A DNA stretch of 19,689 nt from Candidatus Corynebacterium faecipullorum (GCA_019114925.1 DXEO01000027.1:1-19689), one strand, 5' to 3'. Positions 1 to 8,557 are shown, numbered from the stretch's first letter. Program-made: numbers and translations. Notes: generated by a model not told the origin, from the sequence alone.

Positions 1-3000
1 CGAGAGCCACATGCCGTGTACCAGCGGTGCCTGCAGGTTGACCAGCTGGGCCGCGTTATAGGAGGTGTGAATCGGGTTATAGTCACCGGAGACCAGCGCG
101 AAGGGCGTCATGTCCTGCGGGGCGGTGACGGTGGCGCGGTCGACGAAGGAGCGTGGCGTCGGCACCACCTTGGTGGAGGACTTGCCGCCGCCCCACTCCG
201 GTGCCTGGCTCGGTGCGGCGGTGCCGGTGGCGCGGCCGCGGATGGCAAAGCGGTGCATCTGCGTGGCCACGATGTCACCGGAGGCGTGATCCTTGAGCTC
301 GAGCTCAACCGTCACGATGCGCCCGGAGACGGATTCCTCGATGGCGGTGCACGAGGAGGTGACGTCGATCTGGCGGCCGTCGGCAAGCTGCTCCAGCGGC
401 ACGCGCAGGTCGATGACATGGTCCAGGTGCACCGCGTTGAGCAGGCCTTCGATGACCGGGTAGCCATCCTCCAAACGCCCGGAGCCGAGCGCGGCATAGA
501 TGGCCGGCCAGCAGGGGCCGACCAGAACATCCGGGGTGCCGGCCTTCTCGGCTGCAGCATCGCCGCAGGTCACCGCGCTGTGCGCGGAGAGCAGGGAGGC
601 CGGGAAGTGGAAGGAGTAGCCGGACTCGACGGTGGGCATCTGAGTAATCTCATCGCCCTGCTCCGCCGTGGAGCCGACACCAGCCAGGCCCTCCAGGAGA
701 GTGAAGACGGACTTAGGCAGGCGCTCCTCGGAGACTACCGGGGAGCCACCCGTGGCTACATCCTCCGGCAGGTCCACAGGGACGGTGACCTCGCGGACGT
801 AGAAGGGGCGCTGTTCCTCCGGCAGGTCATCCCAGTAGGAGTCCGCCGTGATGACGATCTCCCAGTTGCCTTCAGCATCCTGGCGCAGGTCGAAGGCGTT
901 CTCATCCATCTCATAAGCCGGGTTGGCCATGAGGTGGCCGTGCCACAGCAGGGTAGGAGCAGTACGCAGGAACGCGGCCTCATCGGCGGCGGAGTTCAGG
1001 CGGGAGAAAGCCTTCTGCGGCTTGACTCCCTGCTCCAACAGCGCATCCGTGGTGGCCTGTTCGAAGCGGGCAAGCAGGTCCGCCACCGGCTCGTTCTTCT
1101 TGGTAATGCCCGCCACGGCCACGGGGCCGGGGATGATGCGCACCTGGTCGGCGGTGTAGCGCTCATCCTGTGCCTGCCAGAGGGTGTCCTTGCCGAACCA
1201 GGACTTCAGGTCACCGTCCAGGGCCGGCACCCACGGCATGGGCTTGACGTGCTTGTAGTGCAGGGAAATCCACCAGGCGGCATCGCGCGCCGAGACCTCG
1301 GTGGTGCGTGCGGCGGGGTAAGTCTCCAGTAGCTTCGCTGCGGCTGCGGGGGCGTCGTGGACGTCGTAAAGGCTTGCGAAGAGGGTTTCAATCTGGCCGT
1401 GATCCGCTGGGTTCAGGCGAGCTTCGACGCGGTGGAGAAGGTCGAAGAAGCGGTCATCCCACGTCGGATCCACAAACGGGTGGGCCAGCTTCACAAAGCG
1501 CTCGATCCACTCGGCGTAGGTCATGGACTCGACATCGCCAAAGTAGGGCTTGCAGGTCTTGGCCAGGGCGTCGATGATTTCCTGGCGGTGGGCCGGGTAC
1601 TCTTCGATGCTCAGGCTCGTAATCAGGCGCGAAGCCGCGGCGAAGGAGTTATCGAGGTCGTGAATGTCCGCCAAAAGGTGCGACTGCGAGGATGCCACGC
1701 CGTTCGCACCGGTGCCGCGGCCGACCCATCCACCGTTCTTGGAAGGCGAAATGCCTTCCGTGTTGACCAGCAGGTCCTTCACCGAATCGGTGGCCTTGGC
1801 CTCCTTGGTGGCCATGGCGACGGTGCCGAGGAAGACGGCGTCGACAGGCATCGCCGGCATAGCGTGCTTCTTCGCCCACTCACCGGTGAGGTAGGAGGTG
1901 GCGCGATCCGGGGAAGCGATGCCGCCGCCGACTGCCAGGTAGACGTTGGGGTGCTGGCGGATTTCGGCGTAGGTATCCAGCAGCATGTCATCCAGGTTGA
2001 CCCAGGAGTGGTGGCCGCCGGCGTGGCCGTCCTCGACCTGCATGATGATGCGATCCTCCGGGTAGGCCGTGGCGATGGCCAGGACATCCCGGATCTGCTT
2101 CGCGGTGCCGGGCTTGAAGGAGATGAAGGGGAAACCGTCGGCGTGGAGGCGGTCCAGCAGCTCGCCGGCCTCCTCTACTTCCGGGATACCGGCGGAGATG
2201 CACACGCCGTTGAAAGCCGCACCGGCCGCACGGGCCTTGGGCACGATGCGCGCCTGGCCGAAGTGCAGGTTCCACAGGAAGCGGTCGAAGAACATGGTGT
2301 TGAACTGCGCCGTGCGGCCGGGGCGCAGGTGCTGCTCCATCGTGGCCAGGTGGGCGCGGAAGACCTCATCGGAGTACATGCCGCCGCCGGCCATCTCCGT
2401 CCAATGCCCGGCGTTGGCCGCCGCGGCGACGATCTCACCATCAGCGGAGGTCGGCGTCATGCCGCCCAGCATGATGGGGGACAGGCCCGTGAGATCGGAG
2501 AAGCGGGTCTGGGTATAGGTGCGGCCGTTCGGAAGCTCGATGGTGCGCGGGGCGAAGTCGGCGTAGTTCAGGGCCTTGGGCAGTTCAGCGCCCGGCGTCG
2601 CCAGCGCATTGAGCTCCTGCGGGGTGGCGGCCGAGACCACCGTGACTCCCGTGCCTTCCACCACGCGGCGGGTGAGGTTGGTCAGTGCGCGGTCAAGAAC
2701 GATGAGGTGCTCGGAGTTGAGCTCGGCCAGCGTGGCCGGCCAGTCGTGTTCGGTGACCAGGATGGCCTCGGCCTGGGTGCGGGCCTCATCCACGTCGAGG
2801 CCACACTTCTGGGCCAGGTCTACGGTGCGCTCAGCTGCCGGCGCGAGAACCGCGTTGTGGAAGGGAAGAGCTACGGGCAGCTCATCAAAGAGGGGGTTGA
2901 GCTCGTCGCCGCCAACGGTGCGCTTCTCTAGTTCAGCGTTGAAGCTCTTGACAGCCTCCTCGATGGCGGTGCGGGTGGCAGCCAGGTCCTCCGGGCTGCC

Positions 3001-3567
3001 GGACAGCGCAAAGTGGCGGCGGCCGTTGACGACGGCGATGGCGGCGGTGCCGCGCAGGTGCTCAGTGACGAAGCTGCGCTCCAGGCCGCGGATGGACAGC
3101 ATCTGGGGGCGCGGATCGGAGCCGTTGACCGCGCTGGCTGCGGTGCCCATCAGGATGGCCAGGGCCAGGGCTTGCGCTGGCTTGTCGACGGCCAACGCGC
3201 CCAAGCTTCCCTGCGAATGCCCAGCGCGCTCGTCGATGTCGACGCCGAGATCGCGCAGCTGCTCGATAGCGGCAATCTGGCCGAGGACGATGCCGGGGAT
3301 GGAGACCGCCGGCAGGGCGTCGAGGGACGTGGACTCGGTGGAACCAGCAATGAGCTGCTCGAGGCGCTCGAGCGCGCCGGGGCACGTGGAGGCGATGGTG
3401 CGTGCGGCGGGGCCGGTGAGGCTGCGTGCCTGGGCGAGGGTCTCGCGCAGGGTGTCAGCAGTGGCGGCAGTCTGCGCGGCGGTGGTGATGAAACCCTGCC
3501 AATCGGAGCCTTGTCCGGCGAAAAGTACGGCCGGGCGGGGCATGGAATGCAGCATAGTAACAGGCAT
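1..3567 (-). CDS. fas: Type I fatty acid synthase, N-terminal part (runs off left edge)
   Basis: This is the first 1189 residues of a multidomain FAS-I, which in corynebacteria builds long-chain acyl-CoAs in the cytoplasm. The frame is open from an ATG at 3567 to base 1. Seen in order: an acetyl/malonyl transferase region (about 1-330) with a nucleophile elbow GHSQGS (Ser118) and an early FAGQGS motif; an FMN/NADPH enoyl reductase region (about 360-830) with LGGMTPTSADGE, a His-rich DGHAGGHHSW at 513-522 and GGGIASPDRA; and a hot-dog dehydratase region near the edge with GDYNPIHTS (Asp1162, His1167). FAS-I proteins are about 3000 residues, so the rest of the dehydratase, MPT, ACP, KR and KS should lie to the left. 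AGAGG sits 4 nt before the chosen ATG; a start at Met5 or Met9 is possible. The gene is divergent from the YbjN-like gene. FasA and FasB types cannot be told apart here. Confidence 0.95.
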   Translation of the reverse strand, partial: MPVTMLHSMPRPAVLFAGQGSDWQGFITTAAQTAATADTLRETLAQARSLTGPAARTIASTCPGALERLEQLIAGSTESTSLDALPAVSIPGIVLGQIAAIEQLRDLGVDIDERAGHSQGSLGALAVDKPAQALALAILMGTAASAVNGSDPRPQMLSIRGLERSFVTEHLRGTAAIAVVNGRRHFALSGSPEDLAATRTAIEEAVKSFNAELEKRTVGGDELNPLFDELPVALPFHNAVLAPAAERTVDLAQKCGLDVDEARTQAEAILVTEHDWPATLAELNSEHLIVLDRALTNLTRRVVEGTGVTVVSAATPQELNALATPGAELPKALNYADFAPRTIELPNGRTYTQTRFSDLTGLSPIMLGGMTPTSADGEIVAAAANAGHWTEMAGGGMYSDEVFRAHLATMEQHLRPGRTAQFNTMFFDRFLWNLHFGQARIVPKARAAGAAFNGVCISAGIPEVEEAGELLDRLHADGFPFISFKPGTAKQIRDVLAIATAYPEDRIIMQVEDGHAGGHHSWVNLDDMLLDTYAEIRQHPNVYLAVGGGIASPDRATSYLTGEWAKKHAMPAMPVDAVFLGTVAMATKEAKATDSVKDLLVNTEGISPSKNGGWVGRGTGANGVASSQSHLLADIHDLDNSFAAASRLITSLSIEEYPAHRQEIIDALAKTCKPYFGDVESMTYAEWIERFVKLAHPFVDPTWDDRFFDLLHRVEARLNPADHGQIETLFASLYDVHDAPAAAAKLLETYPAARTTEVSARDAAWWISLHYKHVKPMPWVPALDGDLKSWFGKDTLWQAQDERYTADQVRIIPGPVAVAGITKKNEPVADLLARFEQATTDALLEQGVKPQKAFSRLNSAADEAAFLRTAPTLLWHGHLMANPAYEMDENAFDLRQDAEGNWEIVITADSYWDDLPEEQRPFYVREVTVPVDLPEDVATGGSPVVSEERLPKSVFTLLEGLAGVGSTAEQGDEITQMPTVESGYSFHFPASLLSAHSAVTCGDAAAEKAGTPDVLVGPCWPAIYAALGSGRLEDGYPVIEGLLNAVHLDHVIDLRVPLEQLADGRQIDVTSSCTAIEESVSGRIVTVELELKDHASGDIVATQMHRFAIRGRATGTAAPSQAPEWGGGKSSTKVVPTPRSFVDRATVTAPQDMTPFALVSGDYNPIHTSYNAAQLVNLQAPLVHGMWLS

Positions 3568-3868
3568 CTTTCCTCTTTTGAGCTGATGGGGAACGGTTTT
3601 ATGAAGAGCTGCGGGCAGGATTAGTTAGCCCTACAGAACAATCATGATGTGCCACCGTAGTCGAAGCCTTCGCCTAAAGCGGCCTCCCGCGCGGAAAATG
3701 TGAGGTTTTTCTCACGTTTGGGTTTTTGGGGGCACTCGCCGCGTCTCCGCCGCGCGAAGTTGCGCAATCTTTTGTATTCTTGGCCTCACTGCAGCGGCTC
3801 GGGGAGGAGCAGGGGTGGCTCAGCATCGGCTCGCGCAGCATGAAAGAAAAGAAAACAAGGGGGGGACT
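3568..3868. other. Divergent intergenic region between fas and the YbjN-like gene
   Basis: These 301 bases hold no convincing gene; short ORFs here lack a fitting ribosome site. The region must carry the promoters of both divergent genes. I see an inverted repeat around 3697-3719, an 11-bp palindrome CGAAG-C-CTTCG at 3662-3672, and an 8-bp palindrome TTGCGCAA at 3760-3767. A plus-strand -10-like TATTCT directly preceded by TG lies at 3775-3780. No clear -35/-10 pair could be assigned for fas. Confidence 0.6.
3697..3719. promoter_or_regulatory. Inverted repeat, candidate operator upstream of fas
   Basis: The 9-bp arms AAATGTGAG and CTCACGTTT are separated by GTTTTT and match except for one position (T opposite G). 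It lies about 130 bp upstream of the fas start and 150 bp upstream of the YbjN-like start. Its size and symmetry fit a dimeric regulator site. A link to a FasR-type lipid regulator is only a guess from position, and it could also form a weak hairpin. Confidence 0.35.
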
Positions 3869-4867
3869 ATGTCTCAATCAGCAACCGAGAAAACAGTCAA
3901 GACACCGGCTCGGCTCAGTAAAAACCGAGTAATCAAAACCATGACCAAGCTGGCCGGAAAGCTGGAGGAAGATTCCTCCACCGGCTTGCCCACCATCAAA
4001 ATTGCCGGGGGTCTCTTAAGCATCGACATCAACGAGGAGAAGGGCGGCCTGTGTGTCCTCGGGTATTGGGGCGGTGCAGTGCGCTTCAACCCGGACCGGC
4101 AGCCTTTGCGCATGGAGGTCAATGATCTCAACGGAGGTGGCATCTCCGGCAGCCTCGTGGCCGAGCCCTGTGGAAGCTCCACCATGCATACCCACCTGCT
4201 GGTCCTCGCGCCGCCTTACCTTCCGTCGACGGCCACGAATGCTCAGCTCAAGAGCATTATTGCGGGCTATGCGGCTGAAATGTCGGCGGTTTTCGCGCGC
4301 CTGGATGAGCAGTTTCCGGAAGATCCGTCCAAGCCACGGAAGGGGTCTGGGCTTAAGCCGGTGTCGCCCCACTATTTCAGTGAGGCCTATGGGGTTTCAG
4401 CGGTGGGGATGTGGCGGGTGCACGAGCGCGCCATGCGCCTGGCGATGATTGGCACGCCCGTTCACGTGGTGGACCACCGGAATGGAGCCTTGAGCATCCT
4501 CATCAATGAACACGCGATCACTATTGAAGCCGCTCGCGATGGCTCCGGGGATATTGAACTCAGCCTCGTCACGCCCTCCGGCCGCTGTGCGTGTGACCTT
4601 GATGCGCTCGTGCGCTGGGCCGAGTTTATGAATGACGACCAGTATGTCTACTCCGCGCGCATCGAGGTGGTGAACCTCGACGGCGGAGACGAGCGGGACT
4701 TGGTCCTGGTGACCACGGCCCGCATTCCCACGAAGTGGGGCTACACCGATGAGCAGCTGGATTGGCAGCTCAGCACGTTGGTGAGCCAGCTTGTCGGTGC
4801 TAGTGAAGCGTTCTATCAAACCTTCAACCCTACGCGCGTGATGCGCTATATCGACCGCGCGGCTTAG
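3869..4867 (+). CDS. YbjN/TY-Chap-like protein, apparently two tandem domains
   Basis: This is a 332-residue soluble protein of unknown role. The ATG at 3869 is chosen over an in-frame ATG at 3815 because a strong AAGGGGGG lies just upstream of it. Both halves share one plan: a helix, several strands, then a hydrophobic strand, Pro and a long C-terminal helix. Compare LLVLAPPYLPSTATNAQL followed by FARLDEQF in the first half with LVLVTTARIPTKWGYTDEQL followed by FYQTF in the second (about 280-320). This resembles YbjN and type III secretion chaperone-like folds, which bind peptides or proteins. There is no signal peptide or membrane segment. It is divergent from fas and overlaps the stop codon of the convergent fadD by 4 nt. 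The family call is from pattern only. Confidence 0.65.
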   Translation: MSQSATEKTVKTPARLSKNRVIKTMTKLAGKLEEDSSTGLPTIKIAGGLLSIDINEEKGGLCVLGYWGGAVRFNPDRQPLRMEVNDLNGGGISGSLVAEPCGSSTMHTHLLVLAPPYLPSTATNAQLKSIIAGYAAEMSAVFARLDEQFPEDPSKPRKGSGLKPVSPHYFSEAYGVSAVGMWRVHERAMRLAMIGTPVHVVDHRNGALSILINEHAITIEAARDGSGDIELSLVTPSGRCACDLDALVRWAEFMNDDQYVYSARIEVVNLDGGDERDLVLVTTARIPTKWGYTDEQLDWQLSTLVSQLVGASEAFYQTFNPTRVMRYIDRAA

Positions 4868-6603
4868 GCGGAAGCTTCTTTGCCGAGCAGTTTCAGGAGG
4901 TCCTGCTGCACTTCGCGGCGGCGGACCTTGCCCAGCTGGTCGGAGGCCAGGTGCTCAAAGTGGTAGAAGGTGCGCGGTACCTTGTAGCGGGTCAGGCGCT
5001 CGCGGCAGTAGTCCTTGAGGCCCTCCGGATCGAGCACCGCGCCATCCTCCAGGACGATGCAGGCCACGACATCCTCGGAACCGTCCGCGCGCGGGCGCCC
5101 GACGATGGCCACGTTGGTGACGTTCGGGTGCTGGCGGATAACGTCTTCCACCTCGGCCGGGTACACATTGAAGCCGCCGGTAATGATCATCTCCTTGATG
5201 CGGGAGACGATCTTGATGAAGCCATCGGATTCCATAATTGCCATGTCACCCGTGCGGTACCACCCTTCGTGGAAGGACTGCTCGGTGGCCTCCGGCATGT
5301 TGAAATAGCCCTTGAATACCTGGGGGCCGCGCACGAGGAGTTCGCCCGCGGTGCCATCCGGCTGCGTCTCGCTGAGGTTGTCTGGGTTGCCGATGCGCAC
5401 CTCGGTATCCGGGAAGGGGATACCGATATAGCCGGGGCGGCGGTTCTTATTGAGCGGGTTCGCGGCCACGATCGGCGAGGTTTCCGTGAGCCCATAGCCT
5501 TCCACGAGCAGGCCGCCGGTCAGCATCTCCCATTCCTCAACGATCTCCTCTGGTAGCGCTGCTGCACCCGAGAGGCTGTTTCCGATGCCGTGGAGATCGA
5601 TGTTCTGTTCCTTGGCTGCCTCCATAACCTTGGAGTAGATCGTGGGCACGCCCGGCATCCAGGTGGGGAGGCGCTTCTTCATGATGTCAAGGAGCAGTGG
5701 AACCTTCGGTGCGGGAGTAAGGACTAGCTCGCCGCCAATGTGTACGCCGAGGGCGGCGATGAGGGTGAGTCCATAGACGTGGAAGAGGGGGAGAGCGGCG
5801 AGCATGCGCTCGGGCTTCTTGCCCAATTCAGGGACCCACGCTTCCGCCATTTTCATGTTGCAATACAGGTTGGAGTGGGTCAGCTCCGCGCCCTTGGGTT
5901 TGCCGGTGGTACCGGAGGTGTAAAGGATCAGTGCCGTATCGTCGCGGTTGACCTTGGCATCTTCGAGCTTCTGGCCCTGCCCGCCGATGGCGCGGCCTGT
6001 GAGCGTGCTCCACGGAACGGTGTTGGGGGCGGGAACTGAAAGCTCGGCGCGCTTGTCCTTAATGAAAGGAAGAGGCAGGCGCAGTAGCAGCTGCTTGGGG
6101 CGCGGCATGGCCTCGATCATGTTGACCGTGACGATCGTTTCCAGCGGCGTGGAATCACGCAACTCCTCGAAGACCGGGCTCGCTTTATCCCAGACCACGG
6201 CCACGCGGGCAGCGTGATCCTGGAAGAGGGGCTCGAGCTCAGCCGCGGTGTAGAGCGGGTTGTGCTCCACGACGGTCGCCCCGAGCTTCAGGATGGCATA
6301 GAAGACCGCCACGTGCTGGGGACAGTTGGGGAGTGCCACGGCGACGCGGTCGCCGGGACGAATGCCGAAGGCCTTAAGCCCCGCTGCGGCGGCGCGCACG
6401 TGGGTATCGAGTTCGCGGTAGGTCATCTGGTGTCCAAAGAACCACGTGGCGGGCCTTTCGCCGAATTCCTCCACGGTTTCTCGGTAGGAGTCCAGGAGCG
6501 TTTCGGTGCCGTAATCCAGATTGGGTTTAGTCCACTCAGGGTAATACTGGAGCCAGGCTTTTGACTCAAAGGCGGAGGGGGCCTGGGCAGGGGATTCGGT
6601 CAT
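4864..6603 (-). CDS. fadD: Long-chain fatty acid-CoA ligase, copy 1
   Basis: This 579-residue ANL-superfamily enzyme activates fatty acids to acyl-CoA through an acyl-adenylate, using ATP and CoA. The core motifs are intact: the P-loop YTSGTTGKPKG (228-238), GYGLTETSP (369-377), YRTGD (449-453), the hinge region RIKEMIITGGFNVYP (468-482) and the C-terminal catalytic lysine in QLGKVRR (Lys559). The length is usual for FadD. AAGGAG lies 9 nt before the ATG. It is a tandem paralogue of the gene ending at 6769, and a stretch near the 3' end is almost identical in DNA. It has its own candidate promoter (-10 at 6652-6647), so it need not depend on the upstream copy. The chain length and the exact lipid served cannot be read from the sequence. 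Confidence 0.93.
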   Translation of the reverse strand: MTESPAQAPSAFESKAWLQYYPEWTKPNLDYGTETLLDSYRETVEEFGERPATWFFGHQMTYRELDTHVRAAAAGLKAFGIRPGDRVAVALPNCPQHVAVFYAILKLGATVVEHNPLYTAAELEPLFQDHAARVAVVWDKASPVFEELRDSTPLETIVTVNMIEAMPRPKQLLLRLPLPFIKDKRAELSVPAPNTVPWSTLTGRAIGGQGQKLEDAKVNRDDTALILYTSGTTGKPKGAELTHSNLYCNMKMAEAWVPELGKKPERMLAALPLFHVYGLTLIAALGVHIGGELVLTPAPKVPLLLDIMKKRLPTWMPGVPTIYSKVMEAAKEQNIDLHGIGNSLSGAAALPEEIVEEWEMLTGGLLVEGYGLTETSPIVAANPLNKNRRPGYIGIPFPDTEVRIGNPDNLSETQPDGTAGELLVRGPQVFKGYFNMPEATEQSFHEGWYRTGDMAIMESDGFIKIVSRIKEMIITGGFNVYPAEVEDVIRQHPNVTNVAIVGRPRADGSEDVVACIVLEDGAVLDPEGLKDYCRERLTRYKVPRTFYHFEHLASDQLGKVRRREVQQDLLKLLGKEASA

Positions 6604-6646
6604 GTTCGCGAACTCCTTAAGTGGTCAAACTTGTTATGTGTGGAAC

Positions 6647-6692
6647 AGTATAACCAACTTGTGACAGAAGTCTCGCAAAACTTAGCAAAGTT
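6647..6692 (-). promoter_or_regulatory. Candidate fadD copy 1 promoter with AAGTT repeats
   Basis: On the minus strand a good -10 hexamer TATACT spans 6652-6647, about 43 nt before the ATG; no consensus -35 is visible. On the plus strand AACTT occurs at 6628-6632, 6656-6660 and 6679-6683, the first two as AACTTGT. The last forms a palindrome with AAGTT, AACTT-AGCA-AAGTT at 6679-6692. Repeats on both sides of the -10 suggest an operator, but the regulator is unknown. Confidence 0.45.
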
Positions 6693-6717
6693 GCTTAGAG
6701 CAGTGAAAACGCAATAA

Positions 6718-6758
6718 CCCCGGTGATATGCGTCTATCACGCAGGGATCGCTCCGGGG
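6718..6758 (-). terminator. Hairpin downstream of fadD copy 2
   Basis: Outer arms CCCCGG and CCGGGG enclose an inner perfect hairpin GTGATA-TGCGTC-TATCAC (6723-6740); the two share G6723, so the outer pairing may be one base shorter. It starts 10 nt after the fadD copy 2 stop codon. Minus-strand transcription would continue into TTATTGCGTTTTC, a moderately T-rich tail. It probably separates the two fadD transcripts. Confidence 0.5.
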
Positions 6759-6768
6759 CTATGGAGTG

Positions 6769-8481
6769 CTACTTCTCCGCCTTGAGGCGCTCGAGTAGAT
6801 CCGCCTGAACCTCGCGGCGGCGAATCTTGCCCAGCTGGTCCGTGGCCAGCTTCTCAAAGTGGTAGAAGGTGCGCGGAACCTTGTAGCGGGTCAGGCGCTC
6901 GCGGCAGTAGTCCTTGAGGCCTTCGGGGTCGAGCACGGCACCGTCGTTCAGCACGATGCAGGCCACGACGTCCTCGGAGCCATCCGAACGCGGGCGGCCC
7001 ACCACGGCGGCCTCCGTCACATCTGGGTGGTCCAGCAGCGTTTCCTCAACCTCGCCCGGGTAGACGTTGAAACCGCCGGTGATGATGATTTCCTTAATGC
7101 GGCTGACCAAGCGGATGAAGCCATCCTCCTCCATCACGCCCATATCACCAGTGCGGAACCAGCCATTGTGGAAGGCCTTCTTAGTGGCTTCCTCATCGCC
7201 GAAGTAACCCTTGAAAATCTGCGGGCCGCGGGCGAGAACTTCGCCTTCCTGGCCGTCCGGCATGGTTTCATCCAGGTTGTCCGGGTTGGCGATGCGAATC
7301 TCGGTATCCGGGAAAGGGATGCCCACGTAGCCGGGGCGGCGGTCGCTGCTCATGGGGTTGCCCACGATGATGGGTGAGCACTCCGTGAGACCATAGCCTT
7401 CCACGAGCATGCCGCCGGTGTACTTCTCCCACTTCTCCACGGTATTGACCGGCAGGGTGGACGCACCGGAGAAGGCCGCGCGCACGCCGTCGAGGGAGAC
7501 GTCGTTTTCTTCTGCCTTCGCCACGATGCGCTCATACAAGGTCGGTACACCCGGCACCCAGGTTGGGGTGTGCTTCTTCATGAGATCCATGATGAGCGGC
7601 ATCTGTGGGCTCGGAAGTAGCACCAGCTCGCTGGCGATGAGCGGCGCCAAGGTGGCGTTCATGGTCAGACCATAGGCGTGGAAGAAGGGGAGCGCGGCGA
7701 GCATGCGCTCAGGGGAATCACCCAGGCCCGGGACCCAGTGCTTGCCCATCAAGATATTGGAGAAGAGATTGCCGTGGGTCAGCTCCGCCCCCTTGGGGTT
7801 ACCAGTGGTACCGGAGGTGTAGAGGATCAGCGCGGTGGTGTCCTTGGTGACTTCCTCCGGGGAGATGACGTCAGAACCATCGCCGCCAATCGCGTTGCCC
7901 ACGAGGGATTCCCACGGCACCGTATTCGGGGCCGGGGCGGTGAGCTGATCGCGTTTGGACTTCAGCGGCGGAATAGGCAGGCGCAGGGCCAGGCGCTGCG
8001 GAGTCGGCATCGCGTTGATCATGTTGATGGAGACGACGGTCTCCAGGGAGGTCGTCGGACGCAGCTTCTCCAACGTGGAGGCCGTCTTATCCCACGCAAT
8101 GGCGATGCGCGCGCCGTGGTTCTTAAACAGGCCCTCCAGCTCGTGGGCGGTGTAGAGCGGGTTGTGTAGAACCGCGATGGCGCCCAGTTTGAGCACGGCC
8201 CAGAAAGCAGAAATGAACTGCGGGCAGTTGGGGGCGACGATGGCCACGCGGTCTCCCGGGCGCACGCCGAAGGCGCGGAGGCCGGCGGCTGCACGGCGGA
8301 CCTGTTTGTCCAGCTCGGCATAGGTCTGCGTGCGGCCGAAGAAGTAGGTTGCCGGTTTGTCGGGGTGGAGCGCGAGGTTGTTGTCGTAAACGTCGAGAAG
8401 CGTGGTGTCCCCGTATTCCAAGCTGTGCGGGGTCCACTCCGGGTAATACTGGAGCCACGCCTTGGACTCGTATGCCGACAT
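6769..8481 (-). CDS. fadD: Long-chain fatty acid-CoA ligase, copy 2
   Basis: This is a 570-residue paralogue of the downstream FadD with the same opening block (ESKAWLQYYPEWT) and the same motifs: YTSGTTGNPKG, GYGLTECSP, FRTGD, RIKEIIITGGFNVYP and QLGKIRR. The frame is open up to 8628, but the ATG at 8481 is chosen because GAAAGGTG lies about 7 nt upstream, because it aligns with the start of copy 1, and because a longer form would overlap mshA. A -10-like TATACT at 8525-8520 lies upstream. The P-loop has Asn where copy 1 has Lys and the A5 motif has Cys for Thr, both tolerated in the family. Two retained copies suggest different substrates or conditions, which is inference. Confidence 0.93.
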   Translation of the reverse strand: MSAYESKAWLQYYPEWTPHSLEYGDTTLLDVYDNNLALHPDKPATYFFGRTQTYAELDKQVRRAAAGLRAFGVRPGDRVAIVAPNCPQFISAFWAVLKLGAIAVLHNPLYTAHELEGLFKNHGARIAIAWDKTASTLEKLRPTTSLETVVSINMINAMPTPQRLALRLPIPPLKSKRDQLTAPAPNTVPWESLVGNAIGGDGSDVISPEEVTKDTTALILYTSGTTGNPKGAELTHGNLFSNILMGKHWVPGLGDSPERMLAALPFFHAYGLTMNATLAPLIASELVLLPSPQMPLIMDLMKKHTPTWVPGVPTLYERIVAKAEENDVSLDGVRAAFSGASTLPVNTVEKWEKYTGGMLVEGYGLTECSPIIVGNPMSSDRRPGYVGIPFPDTEIRIANPDNLDETMPDGQEGEVLARGPQIFKGYFGDEEATKKAFHNGWFRTGDMGVMEEDGFIRLVSRIKEIIITGGFNVYPGEVEETLLDHPDVTEAAVVGRPRSDGSEDVVACIVLNDGAVLDPEGLKDYCRERLTRYKVPRTFYHFEKLATDQLGKIRRREVQADLLERLKAEK

Positions 8482-8557
8482 CGATTCACCTTTCGGTCGC
8501 GTAGGTTGAGGTACGGGCCAGTATAACGCGGCTCGTTTCGGGATACACTGGACAATT
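8482..8557. promoter_or_regulatory. Divergent promoter region fadD copy 2 / mshA
   Basis: Only 76 bp separate the two starts. On the minus strand a TATACT -10 candidate lies at 8525-8520, in the same GTTATACTG context as upstream of fadD copy 1. On the plus strand TACACT lies at 8544-8549, leaving 8 nt before the mshA ATG. A polymerase bound at one -10 would cover the other, so the two promoters may compete. -35 elements are not clear on either strand. Confidence 0.5.

Noticed and set aside
1357..2931. Long plus-strand ORF of 524 codons, and others at 16-1332 and 2576-3586
   Set aside because: They lie antisense to the fas frame, which translates to recognisable FAS-I domains without a stop. 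They lack family motifs and ribosome sites and are shadows of GC-rich coding.
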